From: Prescottella equi
Lineage (GTDB): Bacteria > Actinomycetota > Actinomycetes > Mycobacteriales > Mycobacteriaceae
Direction: 5' to 3'
DNA length: 64,000 nt
Assembly: GCF_020171745.1 (NCBI RefSeq)
Contig: NZ_JAIVAH010000016.1
Span: forward strand, 1 to 64,000
Positions 54,604-63,908 of this stretch are shown here, piece after piece. Positions within the stretch are counted from its first letter, which is position 1; every line of letters begins with the position of its first letter. The notes beneath the pieces are model-generated. The model saw nothing but the letters and a program-made list of their open reading frames with translations. It searched no databases and had not been told where the DNA came from. A program made the position numbers and the translations under genes.

Positions 54604-55668
54604 GTGCCCGGTGACAAGTCCTCGCTGAAGATGAAGCGCTCGATGTGTACTGCTCTCGCGACGGGGGTGCTGTCCCTGACCCTCGTGGGGCTGCCCGCCG
54701 GTTCCGCGGGAGCCGACCCCGTGCTGAGCAACCCGACCGCGGCGCTCGACCGCCTCGCGGAGCTGTCCCGGGAGTCCGAGCGGACCACCGAGGCCCTCCA
54801 CAACGCTCAGATCGATCTCGACGGCAAGCAGGCCGTGCAACGGGATGCGGAGGCGCGCCTCGCGGGCGATCGGGACGCCCTCGCGGCCGCCGAATCGCAG
54901 ATCGACCAGTTCCGTCCCGCGGTCGGCAAGCTGGCGGCCGCCAGTTACCAAGGCGCGCGGACCAATCGGCTCTACGCGCTGATGCTGAGCGATTCGCCGC
55001 AGCAGATGCTGGACCAGATGGCGGCACTGGACGCGATTTCGAACGAGACCACCAAGGCTGTCGTGGGGTTCAAGCAGGCGTCGGCCGCCGCCGCGGCCGC
55101 CGCCGAGGCCTCCCGGGTGTCCGCCGACGAGGCGCGGTCGGCCACCGACCAGGCCAAGCTGGTCAGCGACGACCTGCAGAACAAGCAGAGCGAGCTGCAG
55201 AAGCAGATCGAGTCGGTGACCCAGGCGTTCGACCGTCTCACCGGCGCCGAGCGGGCCCAGCTCGCCGGCAGTTCCTTCCCGCCCGGGGTCGATGCGGGGC
55301 GAATCCTCGCGAACCTGGGGTCGGGCGCGGGGTCCGCGGCTCTGCAGGCCGGCATGACGCAGATAGGAAAGCCGTACAGCTGGGGTGCGACCGGGCCCGA
55401 CGCCTACGACTGCTCCGGGCTGGTCGTGTGGGCCTACAAGCAGATCGGCAAGTCGCTGCCGCGCTCGAGCCAGGCGCAGGCGGGCGGTGGCGCTCCGGTT
55501 GACAAGAGCCAGTTGCAGCCGGGTGACGTCGTGCTGTTCTACGACGACGCATCGCACGTCGGGCTGTACGCGGGAGACGGCAACGTCCTGCACGCCTCGA
55601 CCTACGGCACGCCCGTGAAGGTGGACTCGATGGCGTCGATGCCGTTCTACGGTGCGCGCCGGTACTGA
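54604..55668 (+). CDS. secreted coiled-coil NlpC/P60 endopeptidase, RipC-like
   Basis: A 354-residue exported wall hydrolase like mycobacterial Rv2190c. After the signal peptide (KMKRSMCTALATGVLSLTLV, cleavage near AGADP) comes an alpha-helical coiled coil at about 45-225, rich in Ala, Glu, Gln and Asp. This is the kind of domain that docks to FtsEX-type partners and holds the enzyme inactive. The catalytic domain ends the protein: Cys270 in YDCSGLVVWAYKQIG, His318 in ASHVGLYAG and His330 in VLHAS. GTG start at 54604. It has no riboswitch, unlike its upstream neighbour. Confidence 0.93.
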   Translation: MPGDKSSLKMKRSMCTALATGVLSLTLVGLPAGSAGADPVLSNPTAALDRLAELSRESERTTEALHNAQIDLDGKQAVQRDAEARLAGDRDALAAAESQIDQFRPAVGKLAAASYQGARTNRLYALMLSDSPQQMLDQMAALDAISNETTKAVVGFKQASAAAAAAAEASRVSADEARSATDQAKLVSDDLQNKQSELQKQIESVTQAFDRLTGAERAQLAGSSFPPGVDAGRILANLGSGAGSAALQAGMTQIGKPYSWGATGPDAYDCSGLVVWAYKQIGKSLPRSSQAQAGGGAPVDKSQLQPGDVVLFYDDASHVGLYAGDGNVLHASTYGTPVKVDSMASMPFYGARRY

Positions 55669-55702
55669 CCTGTAGAACGACCCGGTCGATACACGGCCCT
55701 CG

Positions 55703-55736
55703 AACGGACCCGATACCCAGGGGTATCGGGTCCGTT
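55703..55736. terminator. 16-bp stem with 2-nt loop after the RipC-like gene
   Basis: AACGGACCCGATACCC at 55703-55718 pairs with GGGTATCGGGTCCGTT at 55721-55736. It would swallow a TTG start at 55735 for the next gene, which argues for a later start there. Confidence 0.85.
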
Positions 55737-55764
55737 GTCGTCCGTGGCTCATACACTCTCGGAC

Positions 55765-57135
55765 GTGCCCGCTGAAGATCATTCGTCCCCTGCCACGCCG
55801 CGGCGGCGTGTGCGTCGGTGGGAGTGGGCGGGGCTTGTGGGGCTCGGGGTGGCCGTTGCCCTGGTGTTGAGCCTGTCGGCGTTCGATCACGGCGACGACG
55901 AACCTGGAGCTCCGACGGGAGCCGCGCCGGTGGCCAACCCCTACGAGGATGGGCGACGGGCGGGCGCGCAGGCGCTGCTCGACGACTGGGCTGCCGCGGT
56001 GCGTACCGGTGACACCGATGCGCTGCCCGCCCTGTTCGATCCGAACGCCGATCCCGGATTCCTCGAGTCCGAGATCCGGCGTGCGAACAACGCTGCCGGC
56101 GTTCCCTTCGGCGAGTTCGCATACGACATCGGGGCGGAACCGGAGACGCCGGTGGCGTCCGCGACCGCCGACGAACTCGGGGCGTCGGACGTGTGGGCGC
56201 CGACGGTGTACCTGCGCTACTCGATCGCGGGAGCCGACACGCAGTCGACCCGCAAGCCGGTTGCGCTCCTTCTCGCCCGGCACGGCGACGAGTGGAAGCT
56301 TGTCAGCGATTCCGACGTTCCGGGATCCGATCGTGAGACATGGCGTGGCCCTTGGGATTTCGGTCCCGTGGCGGTTCGTCGGGTGGACGGCGAGGAGGGG
56401 CGGCCGTCGTTCGTGCTGGGTCCGACGACGCAGACGCCGATGATCGATCTCCTCGCGACCGAGGTCGGTGACGCCGTCGCGCACGTCACGGACGTCTGGG
56501 GCGAGGACTGGTCGCGGCGGGCCGTCGTGATGGTCGCAGGCTCGCATGAGGAGTTCTCGTCCCTCGTCGGCTCGGATCACAGTGGAGTCGACATCGCCGC
56601 GGTGGCGGTGTCCGACGCGGTCGATCGGCGTTCGCGGACGGCGTCCGGACAGCGGATCGTGTTCAGCCCGGAGTCGTCCGGTCGGCTCACCGATCTGACC
56701 AGGATCTCGGTGTTGCGTCACGAGCTCACACACGTCGCCGCGCGACCGGTGACCGAGGACGGGTCGCCGATGTGGATGCTCGAGGGGTACGCCGACTACG
56801 TCGGCTACCGGGGGATCGAGGCGCAGTTCGGGCAACTCGCCCCCACCCTCGCGGCCGAGGTCGCGAAGTCCGGCCCGCCGAGCAGGCTGCCCGCCGACCG
56901 CGACTTCCGTGGGGGTGGTGACACTGCCCGGCGGGCGTACGAATCCGCCTGGTCCGTAGCTACTTTCATCGCATCGCAGTACGGTGAGGACCAACTCGGC
57001 GTGCTGTACCGGGAGCTGGCCCGTGGGCCCGTGGCCGATGCGGAGCTCGACCGCACGATCCGCGGCGTGCTGGGGGTCGGCACCGCCGATCTGGTGAACT
57101 CGTGGGGTGTGTGGGTGAAGGAACAGTTGTCCTGA
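55765..57135 (+). CDS. membrane-anchored HExxH metalloprotease-like protein
   Basis: A 456-residue protein with one N-terminal helix after an Arg-rich segment (RRWEWAGLVGLGVAVALVLSL), so the bulk faces outward. A first domain (about 50-150) looks like an NTF2-type fold (ALLDDWAAAVRTGDTDALPALFDP). The second half has a gluzincin-like zinc site: HELTH near 324, with a downstream Glu in WMLEGYADYVGYRG. Candidate starts are TTG 55735, GTG 55744 and GTG 55765. The last has a -10-like ATACACT seven bases upstream, which suits a leaderless transcript. It corresponds in position to Rv2189c but is much larger. Confidence 0.8.
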   Translation: MPAEDHSSPATPRRRVRRWEWAGLVGLGVAVALVLSLSAFDHGDDEPGAPTGAAPVANPYEDGRRAGAQALLDDWAAAVRTGDTDALPALFDPNADPGFLESEIRRANNAAGVPFGEFAYDIGAEPETPVASATADELGASDVWAPTVYLRYSIAGADTQSTRKPVALLLARHGDEWKLVSDSDVPGSDRETWRGPWDFGPVAVRRVDGEEGRPSFVLGPTTQTPMIDLLATEVGDAVAHVTDVWGEDWSRRAVVMVAGSHEEFSSLVGSDHSGVDIAAVAVSDAVDRRSRTASGQRIVFSPESSGRLTDLTRISVLRHELTHVAARPVTEDGSPMWMLEGYADYVGYRGIEAQFGQLAPTLAAEVAKSGPPSRLPADRDFRGGGDTARRAYESAWSVATFIASQYGEDQLGVLYRELARGPVADAELDRTIRGVLGVGTADLVNSWGVWVKEQLS

Positions 57136-57178
57136 CCCTGGTGGCCGCCGTGGCGGCGCTAAGACCTACGGTGGAAGC

Positions 57179-58306
57179 ATGCGTCGAACCCTGTTGGTGA
57201 CGAACGATTTTCCACCCCGCCCCGGTGGGATCCAGTCCTACCTGCACACTTTTGCCGCCCAGTTGCCCGCCGACGAATTGGTGGTCTACGCACCCCGCTG
57301 GCGGGGGGACAGCCACGTCCGATTCGACGCCGAGCAGCCCTACAAGGTGGTACGCCACCCCACGACGCTCATGGTGCCGACGCCGTTCGTCGCGCGCCGC
57401 GCCGCGAAGCTCGTGCAGGAGTACGAGTGCTCCAACGTCTGGTTCGGTGCGGCGGCACCGCTGGCGCTGCTGGCATCGACGGTGCGGCGGGCCGGCGCGG
57501 ACCGGGTGATCGCGTCCACGCACGGCCACGAGGTGGGCTGGTCGATGCTTCCCGCTGCGCGGCAGGCGCTTCGCCGCATCGGTGACACCACCGACACCGT
57601 GACGTTCGTCAGCAAGTACACCCGCGGGCGGTTCGCGTCGGCGTTTGGGGCGCACGCCGCGCTCGAGCATCTGCCGCCCGGCGTGGACACCGACGTCTTC
57701 CGGCCCGACCCGGCCGCGCGCGCGGAACTGCGCGCCCGCTACGGACTGGGGGAGCGGCCGACGATCCTGTGCCTGTCCCGGCTGGTGCCGCGCAAGGGGC
57801 AGGATCAGCTCATCAGGGCTCTGCCGGCGGTGCGTCGCCGCATCGACGGCGCCGTGCTGGTGATCGTCGGCGGCGGCCCGTACGCCGAGCGGCTGCAGGC
57901 CCTCGCGCACGAGTGCGGTGTGGCCGAGCACGTCGTGTTCACCGGCGGTGTGCCCGCGTCGGAACTGGCCGCGCACCACACGATCGCCGACGTGTTCGCG
58001 ATGCCGTGCCGGACCCGTGGCGCCGGACTGGACGTCGAGGGCCTGGGCATCGTCTACCTCGAGGCGTCGGCGAGCGGGGTGCCGGTGATCGCTGGACGCT
58101 CCGGTGGCGCCCCGGAGACGGTGTCCGAGAACGAGACCGGGCACGTCGTCGACGGCACGTCCGTCGACGACATCGCCGGCGCGCTGATCGGTGTCCTCGA
58201 GGACCGGGACCGCGCCGCGGCGATGGGGGCGGCGGGCCGGGAGTTCGTCCAGACGCACTGGCGCTGGGACGTGCTCGGCGCGAAGCTGCGCCACCTGCTG
58301 TCCTGA
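57179..58306 (+). CDS. pimB: phosphatidylinositol-mannoside mannosyltransferase PimB' (GT4)
   Basis: A 375-residue GT-B glycosyltransferase. It resembles mycobacterial PimB' (Rv2188c), which adds the second mannose from GDP-mannose to PIM1 at the inner membrane leaflet. The N-domain has TNDFPPRPGGIQSYLHTF. The C-domain has LSRLVPRKGQDQLIRAL, VGGGPYAERLQ and the EX7E signature EGLGIVYLE. HGHEVGW is the conserved N-domain His. It is convergent with fadD15. Confidence 0.93.
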   Translation: MRRTLLVTNDFPPRPGGIQSYLHTFAAQLPADELVVYAPRWRGDSHVRFDAEQPYKVVRHPTTLMVPTPFVARRAAKLVQEYECSNVWFGAAAPLALLASTVRRAGADRVIASTHGHEVGWSMLPAARQALRRIGDTTDTVTFVSKYTRGRFASAFGAHAALEHLPPGVDTDVFRPDPAARAELRARYGLGERPTILCLSRLVPRKGQDQLIRALPAVRRRIDGAVLVIVGGGPYAERLQALAHECGVAEHVVFTGGVPASELAAHHTIADVFAMPCRTRGAGLDVEGLGIVYLEASASGVPVIAGRSGGAPETVSENETGHVVDGTSVDDIAGALIGVLEDRDRAAAMGAAGREFVQTHWRWDVLGAKLRHLLS

Positions 58307-58332
58307 ACGGCCCTGCACCGACAACCGAAAAA

Positions 58333-58375
58333 CGCACGACGCCCGCGGTCCGGAAGGGGCCGCGGGCGTCGTGCG
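58333..58375. terminator. 16-bp perfect stem between pimB' and fadD15
   Basis: CGCACGACGCCCGCGG at 58333-58348 pairs with CCGCGGGCGTCGTGCG at 58360-58375. It terminates both convergent genes. Confidence 0.88.
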
Positions 58376-58383
58376 TCGTGGGA

Positions 58384-60195
58384 CTACTTGCTGTAGATCT
58401 GCTCGATGTCCGACGCGAAGCTCTCGTGGACGACGTTGCGCTTGAGCTTCATCGTCGGGGTCAGCTCACCGGTCTCCTCGGTGAAGTCGACGGGCAGGAT
58501 GCGGTACTTCTTGATCGCCTCCGCGTGCGAGACGAGCTTGTTGGCCTCGGCGATCGCGGCGTCGACCTCGGCGGTGAGATCGGGGTCCGACAGCAGTTCC
58601 GAAACGGTGGTACCGGCGGGCTTGCCGTTGCGCTCGTTCCAGGCGGGCAGCGCCTCCGCGTCGATCGTGATGAGCGCCCCGATGAACGGCTTCTGGTCGC
58701 CGACGACGATCGCCTGGCTGATCAGCGGATGCGCGCGCAGGTGGTCCTCGAGCTGGGCCGGGGCGACGTTCTTGCCGCCCGCCGTGACGATGATTTCCTT
58801 CTTGCGGCCAGTGATCGCGATGTAGCCGTCCGCGTCGACGGTGCCGAGGTCGCCGGTGTGGAACCAGCCGTCCTCGATCGCCTCCTTCGTGGCGGTCTCG
58901 TTGCGCCAGTACCCGGAGAACACGACCGGCCCGGACAGCATGATCTCGCCGTCCTCGGCGATGCGAACGGAGTTGCCCGCCAAGGGCTTTCCGACGGTGC
59001 CGACCTTCTGGTTGCCGATCGTGTTGACCGCGAACGCCGCCGTCGTCTCGGTGAGCCCGTAGCCCTCGTAGATGGTGACGCCGATGCCGCGGAAGAAGTG
59101 GCCGAGGCGGGCGCCGAGCGGCGCGCCGCCGGAGATCGCGAGCTTGCAGTTGCCGCCCAGTGCGGCACGCAGCTTCGAGTAGACGAGCTTGTCGAACACG
59201 GTGTGCTTGATGTTGAGGAACAGGCCGGGTCCGCCGTTGTCCTTCGCCTCACTCCACTCGATCGCGGTCGCCGCGGCCGCGTCGAAGATCTTGCCCTTGC
59301 CCTCGGAATGCGCCTTCTGCCGGGCGGTGTTGTACACCTTCTCGAACACGCGCGGCACCGAGAGGATGAAGTCCGGCTTGTACTCGGCGAAGGTCGGGAC
59401 GAGGTTCGGGATGTCGCTGGTGTGGCCGACGGAGGCGCCGGCGTCGAACGCCGCGATGCTCACGGCGCGCGCGAGGACGTGCGCGAGCGGCAGGAACATC
59501 AGTGTGCTGACGCCGGGCGTGGTCAGCAGGTCGCCCAGGCTCGACGCGATGATGCCCTTGGACTCGGCGATCAGGTTGGAGTGGGTCAACTGGCAGCCCT
59601 TGGGGCGGCCCGTGGTGCCCGACGTGTAGATCAGCGTGGCCGGATCGCTCGCCTTCAGCGACGTCGCGCGGGCGCGGATCTCGTCGTCGGAGACGGCGGC
59701 GCCCTGTGTGGTGAGGACCTCGACGGCGCCGGCGTTCGCGCCGGACGGCTCGATCTGGAGGACCGCGCGCAGGTCGGGTGCGCCCTCGGCGGCCTCGGCG
59801 ACGGTCTTCGAGTGCTGGTCTGTCTCGACGATGAGGCCGATCGCGCCGGAATCTTCGAGGATCCACTTCACCTGGTCGGCGGAGGACGTCTCGTAGATCG
59901 GCACCGTGACGCCGCCGGCGGACCAGATGGCGTAGTCGAGGAGCTGCCACTCGTAACGGGTCGCGGACATCAGGGCCACCCGGTCGCCCGGCTGGACGCC
60001 GCGGGCCACGAGCCCCTTCGCGACGGCGGTGACCTGCTCGGCGAACTCGCGGGCGGTCACGTCGACCCACGATCCGTTCACGAGCCGCCGGAAGACGATG
60101 TGGCCGGGCTTCGTCGCTGCGTACTCGTAGACCGAGTCGACCGCGGACGCGTCCTCCGGAATCGTGAAAGTGGCAGGAACGCTGAACTCGGGCAC
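58384..60195 (-). CDS. fadD15: long-chain fatty-acid-CoA ligase, FadD15-like
   Basis: A 603-residue acyl-CoA synthetase activating fatty acids with ATP and CoA. The adenylate-binding motif is [20 protein letters not shown], then [35 protein letters not shown] and the catalytic Lys region near the C-terminus ([11 protein letters not shown]). GTG at 60195 follows GGAGG at a good distance; the longer frame start at 60282 has none. In mycobacteria FadD15 (Rv2187) lies next to pimB' in the same arrangement. Confidence 0.95.
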   Translation of the reverse strand: MPEFSVPATFTIPEDASAVDSVYEYAATKPGHIVFRRLVNGSWVDVTAREFAEQVTAVAKGLVARGVQPGDRVALMSATRYEWQLLDYAIWSAGGVTVPIYETSSADQVKWILEDSGAIGLIVETDQHSKTVAEAAEGAPDLRAVLQIEPSGANAGAVEVLTTQGAAVSDDEIRARATSLKASDPATLIYTSGTTGRPKGCQLTHSNLIAESKGIIASSLGDLLTTPGVSTLMFLPLAHVLARAVSIAAFDAGASVGHTSDIPNLVPTFAEYKPDFILSVPRVFEKVYNTARQKAHSEGKGKIFDAAAATAIEWSEAKDNGGPGLFLNIKHTVFDKLVYSKLRAALGGNCKLAISGGAPLGARLGHFFRGIGVTIYEGYGLTETTAAFAVNTIGNQKVGTVGKPLAGNSVRIAEDGEIMLSGPVVFSGYWRNETATKEAIEDGWFHTGDLGTVDADGYIAITGRKKEIIVTAGGKNVAPAQLEDHLRAHPLISQAIVVGDQKPFIGALITIDAEALPAWNERNGKPAGTTVSELLSDPDLTAEVDAAIAEANKLVSHAEAIKKYRILPVDFTEETGELTPTMKLKRNVVHESFASDIEQIYSK

Positions 60196-60364
60196 GACGA
60201 CCTCCGACACTGAAGATACTGACGAGTAAGGCTTGCTGATCCTCACGATAGACGGCGGACGCGTGACGCGCGGCACTGCCACCTACCTGCGGTTGCTCGA
60301 ATGGTCGTCCGTCCAGGTGTAGTCCAGATCACCGGACCGGAGGCCGGTGTGTGAAGCTGTGGGG

Positions 60365-60751
60365 GTGAGCAGCATTCAGGTCGCCGACCAGACGTTCGTC
60401 GCTGCAGCCCCGGAGAAGGTGGCTGCCCGCGTTTCCGTGCCCGCACGCTGGCGCGCGTGGTGGCCGGACCTCGTCCTCGACGTGCGCGAGGACCGCGCCG
60501 AGAAGGGCGTCCGCTGGACCGTCGCCGGGCCGCTCACCGGGACGATGGAAGTGTGGCTCGAGCCCGTGATGGACGGGACCGTGATGCACTACTTCCTGCA
60601 TGCGGAGCCGACCGGGGTGTCGCCGCAGGGTGTCGCGTCGCTGGACCTGGCCGGGATGAATCACACCCGCCGCCTCGCGGGCAAGGCGATGACCTTCGAG
60701 ATCAAGCAGCAGCTGGAAGCGGGACGCGCCGCCGGGGAGCCCCCCGCGTAG
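60365..60751 (+). CDS. SRPBCC (START-like) family protein, Rv2186c type
   Basis: A 128-residue helix-grip protein, GTG at 60365. QVADQTFVAAAPEKVAARVSV opens the fold, RWRAWWPDLVLDV and GPLTGTMEVWLEPVMDGTVMHYFLHAEP form the sheet, and the final helix is NHTRRLAGKAMTFEIKQQLE. Such domains bind lipids or polycyclic ligands in a central cavity. It is the first of two SRPBCC genes in a row, upstream of an ArsA-like gene. The ligand is unknown. Confidence 0.85.
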   Translation: MSSIQVADQTFVAAAPEKVAARVSVPARWRAWWPDLVLDVREDRAEKGVRWTVAGPLTGTMEVWLEPVMDGTVMHYFLHAEPTGVSPQGVASLDLAGMNHTRRLAGKAMTFEIKQQLEAGRAAGEPPA

Positions 60752-60836
60752 CGAATTGTGCGCGAGGTCGGCAATCGTGTGAGATGAACGGGCGGTACGC
60801 GCGCACCGCGTCGTTCTGAAAGGAAGCGTCCGAGGC

Positions 60837-61274
60837 ATGGCCGAGAAGACCAAGAGGTCGATCACCATCGACGCACCCGCCGCCGAGGTGATGGGTGTGA
60901 TCGCGGACTTCGGCGCCTACCCGACCTGGGTGGAGGCTGCCAAGTCGGTCGAGGTGCTCGTGCCGGGGCCGGGGGACCGCGCCGCGGAGGTGCGATTCGT
61001 CCTCGACGCCGGCATGGTCAAGGACACCTACGTGCTCCGCTACCGCTGGGCGCCGGACGGCATGTCGGTGAGCTGGGACCTGGTGTCCGGTGAGATCCAG
61101 AAGTCGCAGCACGGCTCGTACACGCTCGAGCCCGAGGCCGGCGGCGGCACCCGCGTGACGTACGAGCTCACCGTCGATCTCACGATCCCGATGATCGGTC
61201 TGTTCAAGCGCAAGGCCGAGAAGGTCATCACCGACACGGCACTCAAGGAACTCAAGAAGCGGGTGGAGGGCTGA
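60837..61274 (+). CDS. SRPBCC polyketide-cyclase/dehydrase-like protein, Rv2185c type
   Basis: A 145-residue helix-grip protein with AGGAAG upstream of ATG 60837. It shows SITIDAPAAEVMGVIADFGAYPTWV, VRFVLDAGMVKDTYVLRYRW, and a C-terminal amphipathic helix with FKRKAEKVITDTALKELKKR. In mycobacteria this gene (Rv2185c) lies in the same cluster. The last codons overlap the start proposed for the ArsA-like gene (CTGA), so they are probably translated together. Confidence 0.9.
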   Translation: MAEKTKRSITIDAPAAEVMGVIADFGAYPTWVEAAKSVEVLVPGPGDRAAEVRFVLDAGMVKDTYVLRYRWAPDGMSVSWDLVSGEIQKSQHGSYTLEPEAGGGTRVTYELTVDLTIPMIGLFKRKAEKVITDTALKELKKRVEG

Positions 61275-62515
61275 GCGCCGCCGCCTCGGAGTCGGCTGCC
61301 ACGGTCCGGCTCTTCGTCGGCAAGGGCGGTGCCGGGAAGACGACGATGGCGGCCGCGACGGCGGTCGGCGCGGCCGCGGCCGGTGAGCGCGTCCTGCTGA
61401 TCTCGCTCGATCGGGCGCACGGTCTGGCCGACGTGCTCGACCGTCCGATCGCGCCGGGTGAACCGACACGCGTGGCAACCGGACTCGACGTCCTCGAGGT
61501 CGACACGCTCGCGCTGCTCGAAGAGCGCTACCGCGGCCTGGTCGCGCTGCTGGCGCTCGGCGGATCCCATGATCACGGTGCCGATCTCACCGACCTCGCG
61601 CCCGAGGAGCTGACCGGGCTGCCGGGCGTCGAGGACGTGCTCGGGCTCGGTGAGGTGGTGCGCCTGGCCGGCGAATCACGTTGGGACCTGGTCGTCGTCG
61701 ACTGTCCCGCCACCTCCGATGCCCAGCGATTGCTGGCGCTTCCCGAGTCGGTCGCCGGGTGCATCGAGCGGGTGTGGCCCCAGCACCGCCGGATGGCCGC
61801 ACTCACCTCGGGCGACACCGGGCTCGCCATGGTCGTCGCCGTGGTGGACCGGGTGCTGGAGGCGACGTCGGCGGTCACGGCGCTGTTGTCGGATCGCGGG
61901 CGCACCGCGATCCGGCTGGTGACGACGCCCGAACGGATGGCGTTCGCCGAGACCCGGCGACTGCTGTCCGGGCTCGCGCTGGGCGCCCTGCGGGTCGATG
62001 CCCTGATCGTCAACGGTCTTCTTCCACAACTCGATTCGGATGCGTTGACGTCGAATGTGGGCGACTGGTACCGGACTCGCCGCGCCGCGCAGGGCGAGGT
62101 CCTCGCGGAGTTGCGCGACGCTGCCGGCGACGTCACCGTGCTGACGTCCGGCCAGGTGGCGACCGAGCCGATAGGGTGGGAGGCTCTCGACGGCATGGCG
62201 CGGACGCTCTACGCGGGCGTCGCCGGTCCGTCGGCGATGCTCACCGCAGATGCGGCGCCGATCCGGGTGGCGCTCGAATCGGGATCGGGGGGTCTCGAAT
62301 CGGTGTACGCGATGCGGATGCACCTGCCGCTCGCGAACCCGCGGGCATTGACGCTGGGACGAGTGGAGGACGACTTGGTGGTGGGGGCCGACGGGAAACG
62401 CCGTCGCGTCAGGTTGGCATCGGTACTCCGTCGTTGCACCGTGCGCGACGCGGACTTCGACGGCAGCGACCTGGTCGTGCGGTTCGTGCCAGACCCGGCG
62501 GTGTGGCCGCAATGA
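61271..62515 (+). CDS. ArsA/GET3-like P-loop ATPase, Rv2184c type, with apparent CTG start
   Basis: The deviant Walker A GKGGAGKTT is encoded at 61320-61346, upstream of the first in-frame ATG (61346). No ATG, GTG or TTG lies in frame between the end of the upstream gene and the P-loop. The only sensible start is CTG at 61271, which overlaps the upstream stop (CTGA) and has GGTGGAGGG just before it. The resulting 414-residue protein has VVVDCPATSDAQRLLALPES as the switch/Walker B region. The C-terminal part has an ArsA/HSP20-like ending (MHLPLANPRALTLGRVEDDL). Family members handle tail-anchored proteins or metals elsewhere; the role here is unknown. Confidence 0.85.
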   Translation: MSAAASESAATVRLFVGKGGAGKTTMAAATAVGAAAAGERVLLISLDRAHGLADVLDRPIAPGEPTRVATGLDVLEVDTLALLEERYRGLVALLALGGSHDHGADLTDLAPEELTGLPGVEDVLGLGEVVRLAGESRWDLVVVDCPATSDAQRLLALPESVAGCIERVWPQHRRMAALTSGDTGLAMVVAVVDRVLEATSAVTALLSDRGRTAIRLVTTPERMAFAETRRLLSGLALGALRVDALIVNGLLPQLDSDALTSNVGDWYRTRRAAQGEVLAELRDAAGDVTVLTSGQVATEPIGWEALDGMARTLYAGVAGPSAMLTADAAPIRVALESGSGGLESVYAMRMHLPLANPRALTLGRVEDDLVVGADGKRRRVRLASVLRRCTVRDADFDGSDLVVRFVPDPAVWPQ

Positions 62516-62883
62516 CCGGTGAGCACGCCGAACTGGTCGCCGAGCTGCGGGCGCTGGCCGAGACGGTCCTCGAGCGGATCGAGCCCATCCTGCAGAAGGC
62601 GGCGCGGGGCGCCGAGACGGAGTCCGGCGAGTCCGATGGGTCGGGTCAGCCGGGCTGCAGCACGTGTTCGTGGTGTCCGCTGTGCGCCCTCGCCGCGCTG
62701 ATGCGCGGCGAGCAGCACGACCTCGTCACTGCGGTGGCGGGCCACGCATCGGCCCTGCTCCTGGTGCTGCGCGAGGTTCTCGACGGACATCAGGATCCGT
62801 CCGCCGGCCGCGCGGCCGAGACGTCGGAGCACCCCGCCCCGGCCGCTGCCTTCGTCCCGATCGACATCACCATCAAGGACTGA
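62512..62883 (+). CDS. small four-cysteine protein, Rv2183c type
   Basis: A 123-residue protein whose ATG overlaps the ArsA-like stop (ATGA). The N-terminus is a long helix (ELVAELRALAETVLERIEPI). Residues 49-58 form a tight C-x2-C-x2-C-x2-C cluster (GCSTCSWCPLCALAALMRGE), able to bind zinc or a redox centre. A second helix follows with HDLVTAVAGHASALLLVLRE, then an acidic/Ala-Pro tail. It is always next to the ArsA-type gene in mycobacteria, so the two may work as a pair. The biochemical function is unknown. Confidence 0.82.
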   Translation: MTGEHAELVAELRALAETVLERIEPILQKAARGAETESGESDGSGQPGCSTCSWCPLCALAALMRGEQHDLVTAVAGHASALLLVLREVLDGHQDPSAGRAAETSEHPAPAAAFVPIDITIKD

Positions 62884-62936
62884 TCCGGGCCGCCCGGCGT
62901 ATCGGGGTCCGCGCCGGTATGGGCACAATCTTGTGC

Positions 62937-63908
62937 GTGAACAGCGTCGAAGAGCTCACGGTCGGTGTGGACGTCGGGGGAACGAGTATCCGCGCGTCCG
63001 TGGTCGATGTCCGCGGTGAGGTCATCGACACCGCGCAGGCGCCCACGCCGCACTCGGCCGAGGCCCTCGAACAGGGAATCACCCGTGCCGTCCGGGAGCT
63101 CACCTCCCGGCATCCGATCGCCGCGGTCGGGCTCGCGGTGGCCGGGTTCGTCGACTACGACCGCACCACGATCCGGTTCGCGCCCCACCTGCCGTGGGTG
63201 GACGCCCCCGTCGCTCGCCGTCTCGGAGACCGGTTGGCACTGCCGGTCGTGCTCGAGCACGACGCGAACGCGGCGGCATGGGCCGAATCCCGGTTCGGGG
63301 CGGCCGGAGGCGGCCGGAACGTCGTCGTGGTGGCGATCGGGACCGGCATCGGCGCCGCGCTGCTGATCGACGGCCGGCTGTACCGGGGCAGTTTCGGCGT
63401 CGCACCGGAACTCGGACACCTGCAGGTGGTGCCCGACGGGCGGGTCTGCGCCTGCGGCAAGCGAGGCTGCTGGGAGCGGTACTGCAGCGGCACCGCGCTC
63501 GTGGACACCGCGCTCGAGCTGCTCGCGGCCGAGCCGTCCGGCTCGACGATCCTGGCGCGGGACGTCGCCGTGGACCCGGGCGCGCTGACCGGCCGTCGCA
63601 TCGCGGCGGCCGCGCGGGAGGGTGACGCGGTGGCGCTCGCGACGTTCGCCGACTTCGCCCGGTGGCTCGGGGTGGGACTGGCGACGGTGTCGGACATCTT
63701 CGATCCGGACCTGGTCGTCATCTGCGGTGGTGTCGGAAGTTCGGCGTCGCTGTTCCTGGACGAGGCACGCGAGCACTACGCGCGACTGGTGACCGGCGCG
63801 GGCCACCGGCCGCTCGCCCGGATCCGGCACACCCAGCTGGGGGAGGCGGCCGGAATGATCGGGGCCGCCGACCTCGCACGCCAGGCGCTGCCGCAGGGGC
63901 CGCGCTGA
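62937..63908 (+). CDS. ROK-family sugar kinase (probable glucokinase)
   Basis: A 323-residue ROK kinase. The ATP/phosphate loop VGVDVGGTSIRASVVD starts the protein; VVLEHDANAAAWAESRFG holds the catalytic Asp, and the zinc motif is GHLQVVPDGRVCACGKRGCWERYCSG with the His and the Cys triplet. No DNA-binding helix-turn-helix precedes it, so it is an enzyme, not a NagC-type repressor. GTG 62937 is chosen; ATG 62919 is possible. CACAATC a few bases upstream may be the -10 of a leaderless transcript. Confidence 0.9.
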   Translation: MNSVEELTVGVDVGGTSIRASVVDVRGEVIDTAQAPTPHSAEALEQGITRAVRELTSRHPIAAVGLAVAGFVDYDRTTIRFAPHLPWVDAPVARRLGDRLALPVVLEHDANAAAWAESRFGAAGGGRNVVVVAIGTGIGAALLIDGRLYRGSFGVAPELGHLQVVPDGRVCACGKRGCWERYCSGTALVDTALELLAAEPSGSTILARDVAVDPGALTGRRIAAAAREGDAVALATFADFARWLGVGLATVSDIFDPDLVVICGGVGSSASLFLDEAREHYARLVTGAGHRPLARIRHTQLGEAAGMIGAADLARQALPQGPR

